A stretch of DNA of 64,000 bases. Source: Myxococcales bacterium. Its GTDB lineage: Bacteria > Myxococcota_A > Polyangia > Palsa-1104 > JAEUJZ01. The translations under genes were made by a program, and so were the position numbers. Positions 35,234 to 43,747 of the stretch are shown in pieces. The notes under the pieces were generated by a model. That model ran no database searches. It worked only from the letters and a program-made list of their open reading frames with translations, and had not been told where the DNA came from. The stretch lies in the NCBI GenBank assembly GCA_016794505.1, contig JAEUJZ010000074.1, positions 113,061-177,060 on the forward strand, given 5' to 3'. Position 1 is the stretch's first letter. Each line of letters starts with the position of its first letter.

Positions 35234-36804
35234 GCAAAAAACAGCGCCGCGTGCGGTCACACATCTGGCAGCCGCAGCGCGCCCTCATCCGTCTTTTTTT
35301 TGTGCTGCTCTGCGGCAGCGCGCAGCCCCTGCAGGCCCAGCCCGTTGCCGTCGAGCCGCGGCTGGAATCGCCCGCCGCACGCCAGGCGCTGGCAGACGCG
35401 CAAGCGGCTGTGCGTCGTGGCCAGATCGAGCAAGCCGATCAGCACATCGAGCGCGCCTATCTCAGCGAGCCCCATCCCGAGCTGATCGTGTACCTGGCTC
35501 AGCTCCTTGATGTCGCCACCGCGCGACCGGAACAACGCCTGCGCGCCGTCGATTTGCTGCGCCTGTACCTGAAGTTGGGACAGCCGTCGGATGACGTGCG
35601 GCGGCGGCTGCAGCAGCGGATTGATCAGGCGCTGCCGCAGTCGGCCGAGCTGATCGTCGTCGGCGCGGATCAGCGAATGCTCTGTATCGACCGCAGGTGG
35701 GTTGGGCTGCTGCAGTCTGACTTCACGCACGTGACGACCCCTGGAGAGCACGAGATCGCGCTCGGCGGACCGCGCTGCGACCGTCCCACGTTGCAGGTGA
35801 AGATCCAGACGCAGCTTGACGTGCCGCTGATCGTCGAGGACTTCTTTCCCGGCCGCGAGCCGACGGCAGGAAGCGCGCAGCCGGTGCTCTTGACCCTGGA
35901 TGATTCGCCGGTCTTGCCGACGACTCCGCTTGCCGGGCTGCTGACGCGTACCTTGCTGCGCAGCCATCGTCAGCCCATCTCGGCGCCGCGCGTGCTCGCC
36001 GCGCTAAGGGGCCAGCGCACCCGCTGCTTGGCCGATCTGCCCTGTGCCCTGGATGTCGCTCGCACGCTGGGGGCCCGCCTGTGGTTTCGGCTGCTCTCGT
36101 CACCAGGGCCAGAGCCGGGGCCAGAGCCGGGGCCAGAGCCGGGGCCAGAGCCGGGGCCGGGGGAACAGCTCCGCATCGAGGTGATCCAGGTGGCGGCCGG
36201 CGTCGCCTGCACCGCAGGTCGCCTGACCCTTTGTGCGCAGTGCGCAAAAGAGGCCGAGCTTCGACACGCCGAAGCCACGCTGCGTCAAGCGCTGGCCTCG
36301 GCCGACTCCTGCGCAACGGCGCAGGTGCAGCTACGCAGTGTGCCGCCTGGCGCGCAGATCTTTATCGACGGCGCCGAGAGCGCCCAGGCCCAGACCCCGG
36401 CCCTGCTGACCGTCCTTGGTGGCCCACGCCGCGTGCTGCTGCGCAGGTCCGGCTATCTGCCGCTGCGGGCCGAGCTAGACGTCCCGGCGAGCAGCGTGCA
36501 AATGCCGCCGCCCTTTGTGCTGCAGCTAAACCCCGCCGCGCGCACGGCCCAGCGCCTGCGGGTGGCGGCGTGGCTCTCGGGAACCTTGGGTGTGCTGGCT
36601 CTTGCCGGGGGCATTACAGCCTGGGTCCTGGACCAGCAGATCACGCGCCCGGTAGCGGACCTTCCCCAAGACACGGAAGTGCTGCGCACTTGGCCTTCTG
36701 GCATTGCAGGACTGGCCGGCGGTGCGCTCTTGCTCTCGGGCGCCGCGCTTCTTGGCTGGCAGAGCGTCCGCTATGGTCGAAAAGCGCAGGCTGCCGAGCG
36801 CTAG
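35230..36804 (+). CDS. PEGA-domain envelope protein coupled to the kinase
   Basis: The 524-residue protein has a signal-like segment (residues 18-37, cleavage near QAQ), a TPR-like helical stretch (about 50-130), a beta-rich middle, a Gly-Pro-Glu-Pro linker near residue 295, and a PEGA domain at about 365-415 (VQLRSVPPGAQIFIDG). Two hydrophobic segments (about 440-460 and 490-512) close the protein. PEGA proteins often sit next to myxobacterial kinases and are thought to act at the envelope. The ATGA overlap with the kinase gene means translational coupling. It probably works with that kinase, as substrate, sensor or anchor; the role is inferred. Confidence 0.85.
   Translation: MSKKQRRVRSHIWQPQRALIRLFFVLLCGSAQPLQAQPVAVEPRLESPAARQALADAQAAVRRGQIEQADQHIERAYLSEPHPELIVYLAQLLDVATARPEQRLRAVDLLRLYLKLGQPSDDVRRRLQQRIDQALPQSAELIVVGADQRMLCIDRRWVGLLQSDFTHVTTPGEHEIALGGPRCDRPTLQVKIQTQLDVPLIVEDFFPGREPTAGSAQPVLLTLDDSPVLPTTPLAGLLTRTLLRSHRQPISAPRVLAALRGQRTRCLADLPCALDVARTLGARLWFRLLSSPGPEPGPEPGPEPGPEPGPGEQLRIEVIQVAAGVACTAGRLTLCAQCAKEAELRHAEATLRQALASADSCATAQVQLRSVPPGAQIFIDGAESAQAQTPALLTVLGGPRRVLLRRSGYLPLRAELDVPASSVQMPPPFVLQLNPAARTAQRLRVAAWLSGTLGVLALAGGITAWVLDQQITRPVADLPQDTEVLRTWPSGIAGLAGGALLLSGAALLGWQSVRYGRKAQAAER
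36106..36153 (+). repeat. Four perfect 12-bp tandem repeats encoding GPEP
   Basis: Four identical copies of GGGCCAGAGCCG plus a half copy lie in frame in the PEGA gene. They encode a Gly-Pro-Glu-Pro linker. Because the units are identical, slippage could change their number without shifting the frame. Confidence 0.95.
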
Positions 36805-36827
36805 ATGGACCGCTTTTTCGCTGCGCC

Positions 36828-38027
36828 CTACTGGCAGCGGAAGATGTGGACCGAGCCTCCGGTCGGCGTCGGATCGCCCACCGCGACCAGCGAGCCCGAG
36901 ACCGCAAGGCCGCCGCCATAGTTGCTGCTCGGCGCACCCTTCGACGAGCGCAGCGGAGTGGGCGTGGCGAGCCCCGGTGCATCGGCGCTGATGCGGGTCA
37001 CCCAGACCGTCCCCGCGCTGGAGTCTTCATACAGCGCGCCAATGGCCGTCAGGCTGCCCTCGTGTTCGCTGTCGCGGGCCAACGTCAGCCGCGAGGCGCC
37101 CAGGATATCTGGAATGGTATTTAACACCGGGCTCTCAAGTCGCTGGGCGCCGCTTTCCGCCAACGCAAACATCACAATATGGGTATCCCCATTGCAGGTT
37201 TCCTGAGCCACCAACATATCCCCAGATAGCGCGGCATTGGGCTGCGCACTGAGCCATTTATCGTTGTCATCGGGATTATGCGCTACTGACAATGTGCAGT
37301 TCTTGCTTTGCACACTTTCACTCACTGATTTCCAACTGTTTTGAACATTGGCGGTGGTTAATGGCGAAACTTGAAAATCGCCTTTCAGGCTCTCAGTCTG
37401 CCCCCCCGTCGCCAACCACTTGCTTGATCCAAGAAGCGGGCGCCCCCAGCTTCCAGGGAAGCTGGCCTTGCCGAACAGCCCCTCCAGCCGACCGGCCCTG
37501 AGCTCCAGGATCGGGGGGCTTACGATATCATTATTATTATTGCTAACGAATATCCGCCCGTGCCGACTGAGGATCGTCTGGCCATAATCAGTGTAATAAT
37601 TGGTATTGGGAGCTCGCCCATACACAACGATCTCCGATGTTGTGATTTGAGTCGACTTTACTTCGAGATTTATATTATTAGCAGGAGGAAAATATGTAAT
37701 GGTATCCTTTTTGATGTCGAATCCATTGCGACCGTTTATGCTAGGGATAGGTTGTGATAAACCAGAATTCGTTCCACTCATTTGGAAAATATAAATTTGT
37801 GCAGAAGCCGATCCCTGGCTTTCGTCAAAGCCGCTAATTGCCACATATTGATCGTTCATCGATATATAGTGGCCAAACTGCGACGCCATGCCGGAAGCGG
37901 TTATGGCTGGAATTGTGAACACCTCGGTGCAGCTTGGCGGCGTCGATGCCGACGGCAGGCGCTCCCAGAAACAGGCGGGCGCAAGCAGGCAGGGAACCGC
38001 AAGAGCGGCGAGCGGACGGGATCGCAT
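36828..38027 (-). CDS. Lipoprotein with integrin-like (FG-GAP) beta repeats
   Basis: The 399-residue protein has a signal ending LLAPAC, a lipobox. Its sequence is strand-rich with integrin-alpha-like phrases such as SQFGHYISMNDQYVAISGF near the N-terminus and GGGLAVSGSLVAVGDP near the C-terminus, so it likely forms a beta-propeller on the envelope. The ATG at 38027 has GGAGGTTGTC just upstream; the frame extends to 38096, but that part lacks a signal. Bases about 37100-37900 use AT-rich codons unlike neighbouring genes. It converges with the PEGA gene across 23 bases. The ligand is unknown. Confidence 0.8.
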   Translation of the reverse strand: MRSRPLAALAVPCLLAPACFWERLPSASTPPSCTEVFTIPAITASGMASQFGHYISMNDQYVAISGFDESQGSASAQIYIFQMSGTNSGLSQPIPSINGRNGFDIKKDTITYFPPANNINLEVKSTQITTSEIVVYGRAPNTNYYTDYGQTILSRHGRIFVSNNNNDIVSPPILELRAGRLEGLFGKASFPGSWGRPLLGSSKWLATGGQTESLKGDFQVSPLTTANVQNSWKSVSESVQSKNCTLSVAHNPDDNDKWLSAQPNAALSGDMLVAQETCNGDTHIVMFALAESGAQRLESPVLNTIPDILGASRLTLARDSEHEGSLTAIGALYEDSSAGTVWVTRISADAPGLATPTPLRSSKGAPSSNYGGGLAVSGSLVAVGDPTPTGGSVHIFRCQ

Positions 38028-38187
38028 GACAACCTCCACGGGGATGCGGTCTTTATTTTCGCTTGAAGCCCCGCTGAGCGCAGCCCAAAGGGTCACCGGG
38101 CGGCTGCAGCCTCTGCCGGACCTCGGCGAGTGGGCGCTCGGGCAGGCCCAGGATGCGCCGATACGGCTCGCCGATTGACCTACGATT

Positions 38188-38202
38188 TTGGTTATTAACC
38201 AA
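38188..38202. promoter_or_regulatory. Perfect 15-base palindrome TTGGTTATTAACCAA upstream of lipoprotein gene
   Basis: Seven-base arms meet around a single T. It lies in an AT-rich stretch about 160 bases upstream of the lipoprotein start at 38027 and 53 bases past the stop of the GlsB-like gene. The tight symmetry looks like a dimeric repressor site more than a terminator. No regulator gene is nearby. Confidence 0.45.
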
Positions 38203-38255
38203 CGTAAACTTTTATTGTTCTTTCAACTCTTCTTCAGGTTCTAAGCCAGACAACG

Positions 38256-38519
38256 CTAGCTGCGCACCAGGCGCAGGACGAAGCGCAGCACCAGCAGAAA
38301 GACGACGGCGCCGACCACCGCAACCAGGATCGTCCCCGGCAGACCGCGCAGCGGCACGCGCAGTCCCAGCCAGTGGAACAGGTGGCCACCGACGTACGCG
38401 CCGAGAATGCCGACCAGGATGTCCCACAGAATGCCGCCACCGCGCCCGACGATCAGCGACGCCAGCCAGCCCGCGATGAAGCCAACCAGCAACCAGACCA
38501 CAAGTGCCGAAAGCGCCAT
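38256..38519 (-). CDS. GlsB/YeaQ/YmgE family (transglycosylase-associated) membrane protein
   Basis: The 87-residue protein has three membrane segments and the family pattern LVGFIAGWLASLIVGRGGG, then WDILVGILGAYVGGHLF. Family members are small inner-membrane proteins tied to stress responses; the name transglycosylase-associated is historical. The ATG at 38519 follows AGAGGAGGATGGACCC on the minus strand, a strong ribosome binding site. Confidence 0.93.
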   Translation of the reverse strand: MALSALVVWLLVGFIAGWLASLIVGRGGGILWDILVGILGAYVGGHLFHWLGLRVPLRGLPGTILVAVVGAVVFLLVLRFVLRLVRS

Positions 38520-38646
38520 GGGTCCATCCTCCTCTGTTTCTGTTTCGTGAGGTTTAAATGTAACTCAAAATACAAATGCGTTCGTGCGGTATGCGGTCTC
38601 TGGAACGTCGCCAAAGCCCTAGTCCGGCGGCAAAGCAGCGGCTGCG

Positions 38647-38680
38647 GCGGCCTGGGTGCAAGCGGCCTGGGTGCAAGCGG
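38647..38680 (+). repeat. 15-bp direct repeat (two copies) upstream of the recombinase gene
   Basis: GCGGCCTGGGTGCAA occurs twice in a row (38647-38661 and 38662-38676), followed by GCGG. It lies in the 269-base gap between the GlsB-like gene and the tyrosine recombinase, 113 bases before the latter's start. It could be a recombinase binding site, but no matching copy or element end is visible elsewhere in the window. Confidence 0.6.
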
Positions 38681-38788
38681 CGAGCCTGTGTGCGGGCGGT
38701 GTCTCCGTCGCACACCGGGGGCCAGAATCTGGGGACAGAGCCTGAAAAGCTGTCGCCAGCGAGCGGTTTTCTGAACGAAAATCAGACG

Positions 38789-39943
38789 ATGGCCAAAGAG
38801 TACCGAGTCATTGGCCCCTATGCCGAGGGCGGGAAGTTTCGCTTGGTCGTGTTCATGCCCGAGCGCCGATCGCTGTGGTGCCACAGCCGAGAAGAGGCCG
38901 AGGCCCTGCGAGCCCAGATCGCGCGCACGATTGCGGATCAGGCGACGCGCACCGTCGGCGATGTGCTGGCCGAATACCTGGCCCATCTGCGGCGCAGTGG
39001 GCTCAAAGATGCCTCGATTGCGTGCATCGAAAACCGCCTGACGCGCTTTCTGCCGCAGGATGCCTCGCTGAGTGCGCTCACGTCGGATGTCGCGGCGACG
39101 CTATACAGCGACGAGACGCAGCGCGTGACGAAGTTCGGCCGCACGGTGGCGGCTTGCACGCATCGCATGCTGTTGCGACAGACCAAGGCGTTCTTTCGCT
39201 GGGTCATCGACGAGCGTCGGTACCTGTCGCAGAACCCCTTCGAAAAGGTCAAGCCCATCGGGCGCGTCAACACCGGCAAGGCGCAGCTTACGATCGACGA
39301 AGCGCGCACGCTGAACGCCTGGCTGCTGCAGCGGGCCGAGTCCGGTGACGAAGGCGCGACGGCGGTGCTGGTGCAGCTTGTGCTGGGCCTGCGCTCGTCC
39401 GAAGTGCTGGGCCGCCGGGTGCGCGATCTCGACGACGGCGGACGCGCGCTGTGCATTCCGGGCGGCAAGACGAAGAATGCCCGCCGCTCGCTGTCGATCG
39501 AAAGCGAGCCACTGCGCGCCCTTCTGCAGCGTCAGACGGTGGGCAAGCGCCCCGAGGATCTGCTCTTTGGCAGCGGCAAGCTGTTGACCAACGACTATCT
39601 GTGGGATCGGCTGCAGCGCTACTGCGTGCTCGCGGGCGTGCCCAAGGTCTGTCCGCACAGCCTGCGCGGCCTGCACTCGACGATCGCGATGGAGCGCGGC
39701 GCCACGTCCGGCGTCGTCGCAGCGGCGCTGGGTCATGGCAGCTTTGCCGTCACGGCCCGCCACTATGTCCACCCCGACACGCTGGCCAATGCCAAGGCGC
39801 GCAAGGTGTCGGCGGCTCTTGCCAGTCCGACGGCAGCGACAAGCCCAGCCCGCATCGACCTGACGGGCCTATCAGCAGCGCTTTCTGCCCTGTCCCCCGA
39901 CGAGCTTGCCGCAGTACTTCGCTCAGTTGGCAAGCCGCTCTAG
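38789..39943 (+). CDS. Tyrosine recombinase / integrase
   Basis: The 384-residue protein has an N-terminal SAM-like core-binding domain (about residues 45-150, with TVGDVLAEYLAHLRRSGL) and a catalytic domain. The catalytic pattern is Arg in LVLGLRSSEVLGRR (about residue 200), a Lys in GGKTKNARRSL, HSLRGLH (about residue 290), and ALGHGSFAVTARHY with the tyrosine nucleophile near residue 326. The ATG at 38789 is preferred over longer upstream frames, although no strong ribosome binding site is visible. No excisionase or other phage or plasmid gene is adjacent, so it may be a chromosomal recombinase or a remnant of an element. Confidence 0.92.
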   Translation: MAKEYRVIGPYAEGGKFRLVVFMPERRSLWCHSREEAEALRAQIARTIADQATRTVGDVLAEYLAHLRRSGLKDASIACIENRLTRFLPQDASLSALTSDVAATLYSDETQRVTKFGRTVAACTHRMLLRQTKAFFRWVIDERRYLSQNPFEKVKPIGRVNTGKAQLTIDEARTLNAWLLQRAESGDEGATAVLVQLVLGLRSSEVLGRRVRDLDDGGRALCIPGGKTKNARRSLSIESEPLRALLQRQTVGKRPEDLLFGSGKLLTNDYLWDRLQRYCVLAGVPKVCPHSLRGLHSTIAMERGATSGVVAAALGHGSFAVTARHYVHPDTLANAKARKVSAALASPTAATSPARIDLTGLSAALSALSPDELAAVLRSVGKPL

Positions 39944-40015
39944 GCCGATCGCGGCGACAAGGCTGCGGCGCCATCGTCCTTGTCTGCTGCTTGCGGGCGG
40001 GCCACACTGCGCGCC

Positions 40016-41242
40016 ATGTCTCGACAGGCGCACCGACTGGGTGACAGTCACAACTTTGGACGGCATGTTGAGAAGCGCGCTGGGCGCCTCTTCAAGCCGC
40101 GGACCGTCTTTTGGGAATGGCTGCTTCTGTCGAGCAAGAGCCCGCTGCGTCAGCTCTTGGCTCGCCTAGCCCGCGTCGATGGCGAGGGAATCTGCGTCGA
40201 CTTCCTGCCTAACTTAGAATTCGGAATGGCGCATGCGAACGAAAAAGGAATCTGCGCCATGACCGGTGATGTCGAGCACATCGCGCTCGCACCGCTGGGT
40301 TCCGTTTCAGCGAAGCAGCGCCAGCAGCTTGCCGATGTCACCGGGCGCGCCATCGCGCTGTATAGCTGGCTGGGCCTGGGCGATCTGCACTGGGAAAATC
40401 TCGCACTTGGGAGCGATGCGCAGGGGCGGATCGTGCTGGCTCCGCTTGATGTCGAGCTCATGCTCGACGATCACGATCTGCCCACGGCGACGCGACTTCT
40501 GCCGGAAGCCGACGCGCACTATGCAGCGCTGTATCGACACGCCTGCGGCGCGCGGCGCGTCCTTCCTTTTTTGGGCAAGCCGGTGGTGATCTCGGACCTG
40601 CTTGCGATGGTGGCCGCGTATCACCAGACCTTGAGCGCGCTCGATCGTCATTCCGACGCAATCGCCGCGACCTTGTCGCAGCTTCCCGATGTGTACAGCG
40701 CGCCGCTGCGCGTCTGTCTGCGCAGCACGGGGGACTATCTGCGTCCCGCTGCGCAGCTCGATCCGCCGCTGCTTGCGGCCGAGCGCGAACAGCTTCACCG
40801 CGGCGACATTCCCTATTTCTTCCGGTTGTATGGGCGCCCCGGCATTCACTACTTCACCGATGCCGCGCTGACGACATCGCGGCGCATCCCGGCTGCGGGG
40901 GATGTGCCCACGCTAGCGCCGCTCTTGTCGCTGTCCAAGGGGCTGCACTCGGCGAAGCGTCGGTCCCTGCACGAGCACGGGCTGTTCTGTCTGCTTGCCG
41001 CGTTTGACCATCCAACGTTTCGCGGCGATCACACCCTCGGCGAACTGACGGTTCGCTTCCTTTCGCGCCGCTTCGTCGTGTGCCTGCCCGATGGGGACGA
41101 GCTTGAAGCGCGCCGCGACCTGCGCGCCTTTGTACAAAGTGTCTATCAACCCTGCCGCTGCGGCGAAGTGCAGAGCGTCCTGGTCCCCCGCACCACGCAC
41201 TGCGAATGGCATGACGAAGACCGCGCAGCGCTTGGGTCGTAA
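40016..41242 (+). CDS. Standalone protein resembling the LanM dehydratase (DUF4135) kinase-like core
   Basis: The 408-residue protein contains LGLGDLHWENLALG near residue 120, a kinase-like catalytic loop of the D-x-H-x-x-N type, followed by VLAPLDVELML as a possible metal-binding segment. Further on, EREQLHRGDIPYFFRLYG matches the phrase found after that core in type 2 lanthipeptide synthetases. The LanC cyclase half is absent, and no lanthipeptide precursor is visible next to it. The C-terminus has closely spaced Cys/His residues (PCRCGE and THCEWHDE) that could bind zinc. It may phosphorylate a small molecule or peptide. HipA-like or aminoglycoside-phosphotransferase-like kinases are the alternatives. 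The start at 40016 is the likely ATG, with no clear ribosome binding site. Confidence 0.6.
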   Translation: MSRQAHRLGDSHNFGRHVEKRAGRLFKPRTVFWEWLLLSSKSPLRQLLARLARVDGEGICVDFLPNLEFGMAHANEKGICAMTGDVEHIALAPLGSVSAKQRQQLADVTGRAIALYSWLGLGDLHWENLALGSDAQGRIVLAPLDVELMLDDHDLPTATRLLPEADAHYAALYRHACGARRVLPFLGKPVVISDLLAMVAAYHQTLSALDRHSDAIAATLSQLPDVYSAPLRVCLRSTGDYLRPAAQLDPPLLAAEREQLHRGDIPYFFRLYGRPGIHYFTDAALTTSRRIPAAGDVPTLAPLLSLSKGLHSAKRRSLHEHGLFCLLAAFDHPTFRGDHTLGELTVRFLSRRFVVCLPDGDELEARRDLRAFVQSVYQPCRCGEVQSVLVPRTTHCEWHDEDRAALGS

Positions 41243-41284
41243 CCAATCCAGGCCACGCGACGCCTGCGCCGGACTTGTGCGAAA

Positions 41285-41950
41285 ATGCCGGCCAGGTCAT
41301 TCCTCATGCGATCTTCTCCGGCACTTCAAGCGCATCCATGGCACGGCATCGCGACGGGCGAACAGGCCCCGATGATCGTGAACTGCTTCATCGAAATCGT
41401 CCCCACCGACACCATCAAGTACGAGGTCGACAAAGAGAGCGGCCACCTCAAGCTCGATCGGCCGCAGAAGTTTTCCAACTTCTGCCCTGCCCCCTATGGC
41501 TTCGTTCCCAGCACCTACTGTGGACAGCAAGTGGCGGCCTGGGCCATGCAGCAGACCGGCCGAAAAGATGTTGTGGGCGACGGCGATCCCTTGGATATCT
41601 GCGTGCTGACCGAGCACACCATCAACCGCGGCGGCATTCTGCTGCGGGCCCGGCCCATAGGTGGGCTGCGACTCTTCGATCGCTCAGAGGCCGACGACAA
41701 GATCATCGCCGTCGTGGTCGACGATCCAGCGTACGGGACGATCTCGGACATCTGGCAGGTGCCGACGCCGCTCGTCGATCGGCTGCGGCATTACTTCCTG
41801 ACGTACAAAGATTTGCCCGAGCCGCTCGGCAGCGAACGCAAGCGGCGCTGCGAGATCAGCCATGTCTACGACGCCGCCGAAGCGCACGCCATCATCCGCG
41901 CATCGCAGGTCGACTACGCCGCATTAATGAGGCGCGAGCCACACTTGTAG
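41285..41950 (+). CDS. ppa: Inorganic pyrophosphatase (family I)
   Basis: The enzyme hydrolyses pyrophosphate to phosphate and drives biosynthetic reactions. Family I features are FIEIVPTDTIKYEVDK, PAPYGFVPSTYC, the signature GDGDPLDICVL with its three metal-binding Asp, and DDPAYGTISDIW. It is cytoplasmic. The length is 221 residues from ATG 41285. A later ATG at 41306 would also work, since conserved sequence begins only near MIVNCFIEIVP, about residue 30. It is useful beside acyl-AMP-forming enzymes but is a housekeeping gene. Confidence 0.95.
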   Translation: MPARSFLMRSSPALQAHPWHGIATGEQAPMIVNCFIEIVPTDTIKYEVDKESGHLKLDRPQKFSNFCPAPYGFVPSTYCGQQVAAWAMQQTGRKDVVGDGDPLDICVLTEHTINRGGILLRARPIGGLRLFDRSEADDKIIAVVVDDPAYGTISDIWQVPTPLVDRLRHYFLTYKDLPEPLGSERKRRCEISHVYDAAEAHAIIRASQVDYAALMRREPHL

Positions 41951-41992
41951 GCACGTACACACGGCGGGGACTCCGCGTCGTACACTTTTTGT

Positions 41993-43471
41993 ATGCAGCA
42001 GCGAAGTCGCCTTGCGGGGCGCGTCCTGGGTGGCCTGATGACGCTGGGAATGTCCTGTTCCAGCGACGGACAGGGCAACATGAACGGCGATCCTCCAGGC
42101 AGTGGGCCGGGGCCTATGTCGCTTCCTCCCGCCGCATCGTGTGCCGCCGCAGCCGGGGGTGGCGCGGCCAAGACGCAGGCGCCGACCCTGCTTCTAACGC
42201 TTAAAGACCGCTATGAAGAAGCCTGGCTCGGCTCGCCCGCGGTCGCCGATCTCGACGGAGACGGCAAAAAAGAGATCATCGTGCCGCGCGGCGGACTGGT
42301 GGTGGTCTGGCGGCAAGATGGCAGCCTGGCCTGGCGCTACGCCACCGGCCAAAGCCGCATCTGGGCGAGCCCCGTCGTCGGAAACTTCGTCGGAGACAGC
42401 AAGCTGGAAGTGGCCGTGGCGGCGCGCGATCGCATCATTCTTCTTGATGCCGCGGGCATGGTGCTGCCCGGCTTTCCCGTGACCTGGCAAAACGAAATGC
42501 GCGCCCTGGCCGGCGGCGATGTCGACGGGGATGGCAAGCTCGATCTCGTGGCATCGGTGGGCCGCAGCGGTCCAACCGATGTCGTCCACGCCGTGCGAGG
42601 CGATGGCAGCGCACTCGCTGGATTCCCACCGCAGATGACCGGGACCAGCGGCTGCTCCGTCGACGGCAAGTGCTATTTGGCCGGCTGCTACGACCAAAAT
42701 CTGGCGCTGGGTGATCTCGACGGCGACAGCAAGCTGGATCTGGTTGCGCCGCACGACAATGCCTATGCCAGCATCCACAAGGGCAGCGGCGTGGCGTTCG
42801 ATTCTTCGTCGCTGTTCAAGCCGAAAAAGGTCATCGGCGTGCGCTATCTGCACAGCCTTGCTGAAGCGCAGCAGGGCTACGCCAGCAATGAAGCCACGGC
42901 GCTGCAGGCCCACTTCACCAACACCGCACCGGCCATTGCTGACCTCGATGGCGACGGCAAGAACGAAGTCGTGATGCTCGGCTCGGTGCAGAACGCGCAG
43001 CAGAGCCAGCGCGAGCTAGGCGTGGGTCTGTGGGCGGTGCGCAGCGACGCCAGTCGTCTGCCCGGCTGGGAAACACCGCTGCACGTGCCCCAGTACGTCT
43101 CGGGTCTGTGGGATCTCGGCAACACCAACATCGTCGCCGCCACCAACCAAGTCAGCATCGCCGACATCGACGCCAGCAGCCCAGGGCCTGAGATCGTCTT
43201 TGCAGGCTTCGACGGCACCATCCACGCCGTCTCAGCCGCCCGCAGCGAGCGCTGGTCCTATCGCTATACGAGCGACCCCAACGTGCTGACCGGTGGCGTC
43301 GCCATCGGTGATCTGTCCGGCGATGGCATTCCCGAAGTGGTCTTCACCAGCTATTCGACCGACGCAGACAAGAGCGCGCTGTTCATCCTCGATGCCGGCG
43401 GCAACCTACAACACCGCATCCCCCTCCCCCGCCGCGGCGCCATGCCGGTGCCAACCTTGGCGGACGCCTGA
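41993..43471 (+). CDS. FG-GAP/VCBS-repeat lipoprotein, apparently truncated at the 3' end
   Basis: The signal ends LMTLGMSC, lipoprotein-like. The body has a series of Asp-rich calcium-type repeats: AVADLDGDGKKEIIV, GDVDGDGKLDLVA, GDLDGDSKLDLVA, ADLDGDGKNEVVM and GDLSGDGIPEVVF. These build an integrin-like propeller on the envelope. The protein stops at PVPTLADA, exactly where another D(V/L)DGDG loop would be expected, so the last blade appears cut off. None of the three forward frames downstream continues the pattern. It may be a gene end trimmed by rearrangement at the edge of the polyketide region. Confidence 0.85.
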   Translation: MQQRSRLAGRVLGGLMTLGMSCSSDGQGNMNGDPPGSGPGPMSLPPAASCAAAAGGGAAKTQAPTLLLTLKDRYEEAWLGSPAVADLDGDGKKEIIVPRGGLVVVWRQDGSLAWRYATGQSRIWASPVVGNFVGDSKLEVAVAARDRIILLDAAGMVLPGFPVTWQNEMRALAGGDVDGDGKLDLVASVGRSGPTDVVHAVRGDGSALAGFPPQMTGTSGCSVDGKCYLAGCYDQNLALGDLDGDSKLDLVAPHDNAYASIHKGSGVAFDSSSLFKPKKVIGVRYLHSLAEAQQGYASNEATALQAHFTNTAPAIADLDGDGKNEVVMLGSVQNAQQSQRELGVGLWAVRSDASRLPGWETPLHVPQYVSGLWDLGNTNIVAATNQVSIADIDASSPGPEIVFAGFDGTIHAVSAARSERWSYRYTSDPNVLTGGVAIGDLSGDGIPEVVFTSYSTDADKSALFILDAGGNLQHRIPLPRRGAMPVPTLADA

Positions 43472-43747
43472 CCCAATTAAACGCCTCCGCGCAGCACCGA
43501 CATCCGCGCACCGAGGGCGTTGGTGCATCGAAGGACGAAGCCTTCCGCGCGTCCGGTCCGCGCCACGTACGGCGGAAATGTCACGGCTCTTCAGGCGAAC
43601 TCATCGATCCGCCGCTGCTGCGAAATCTCTGTAACCCACTGCAACATCAACATCGAAGCGCATCACCGCGGATCCACTGGAAGCGCTTGCGCTCGACAGC
43701 ATGCCTCGGCGAAGCTCAGCGAGCGGTTTGTTTCTTGTGGGGCAGAG

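Noticed and set aside
38576..38788. N-terminal extension of the recombinase
   Set aside because: It is low-complexity sequence across the 15-base direct repeat, and family similarity begins after ATG 38789.
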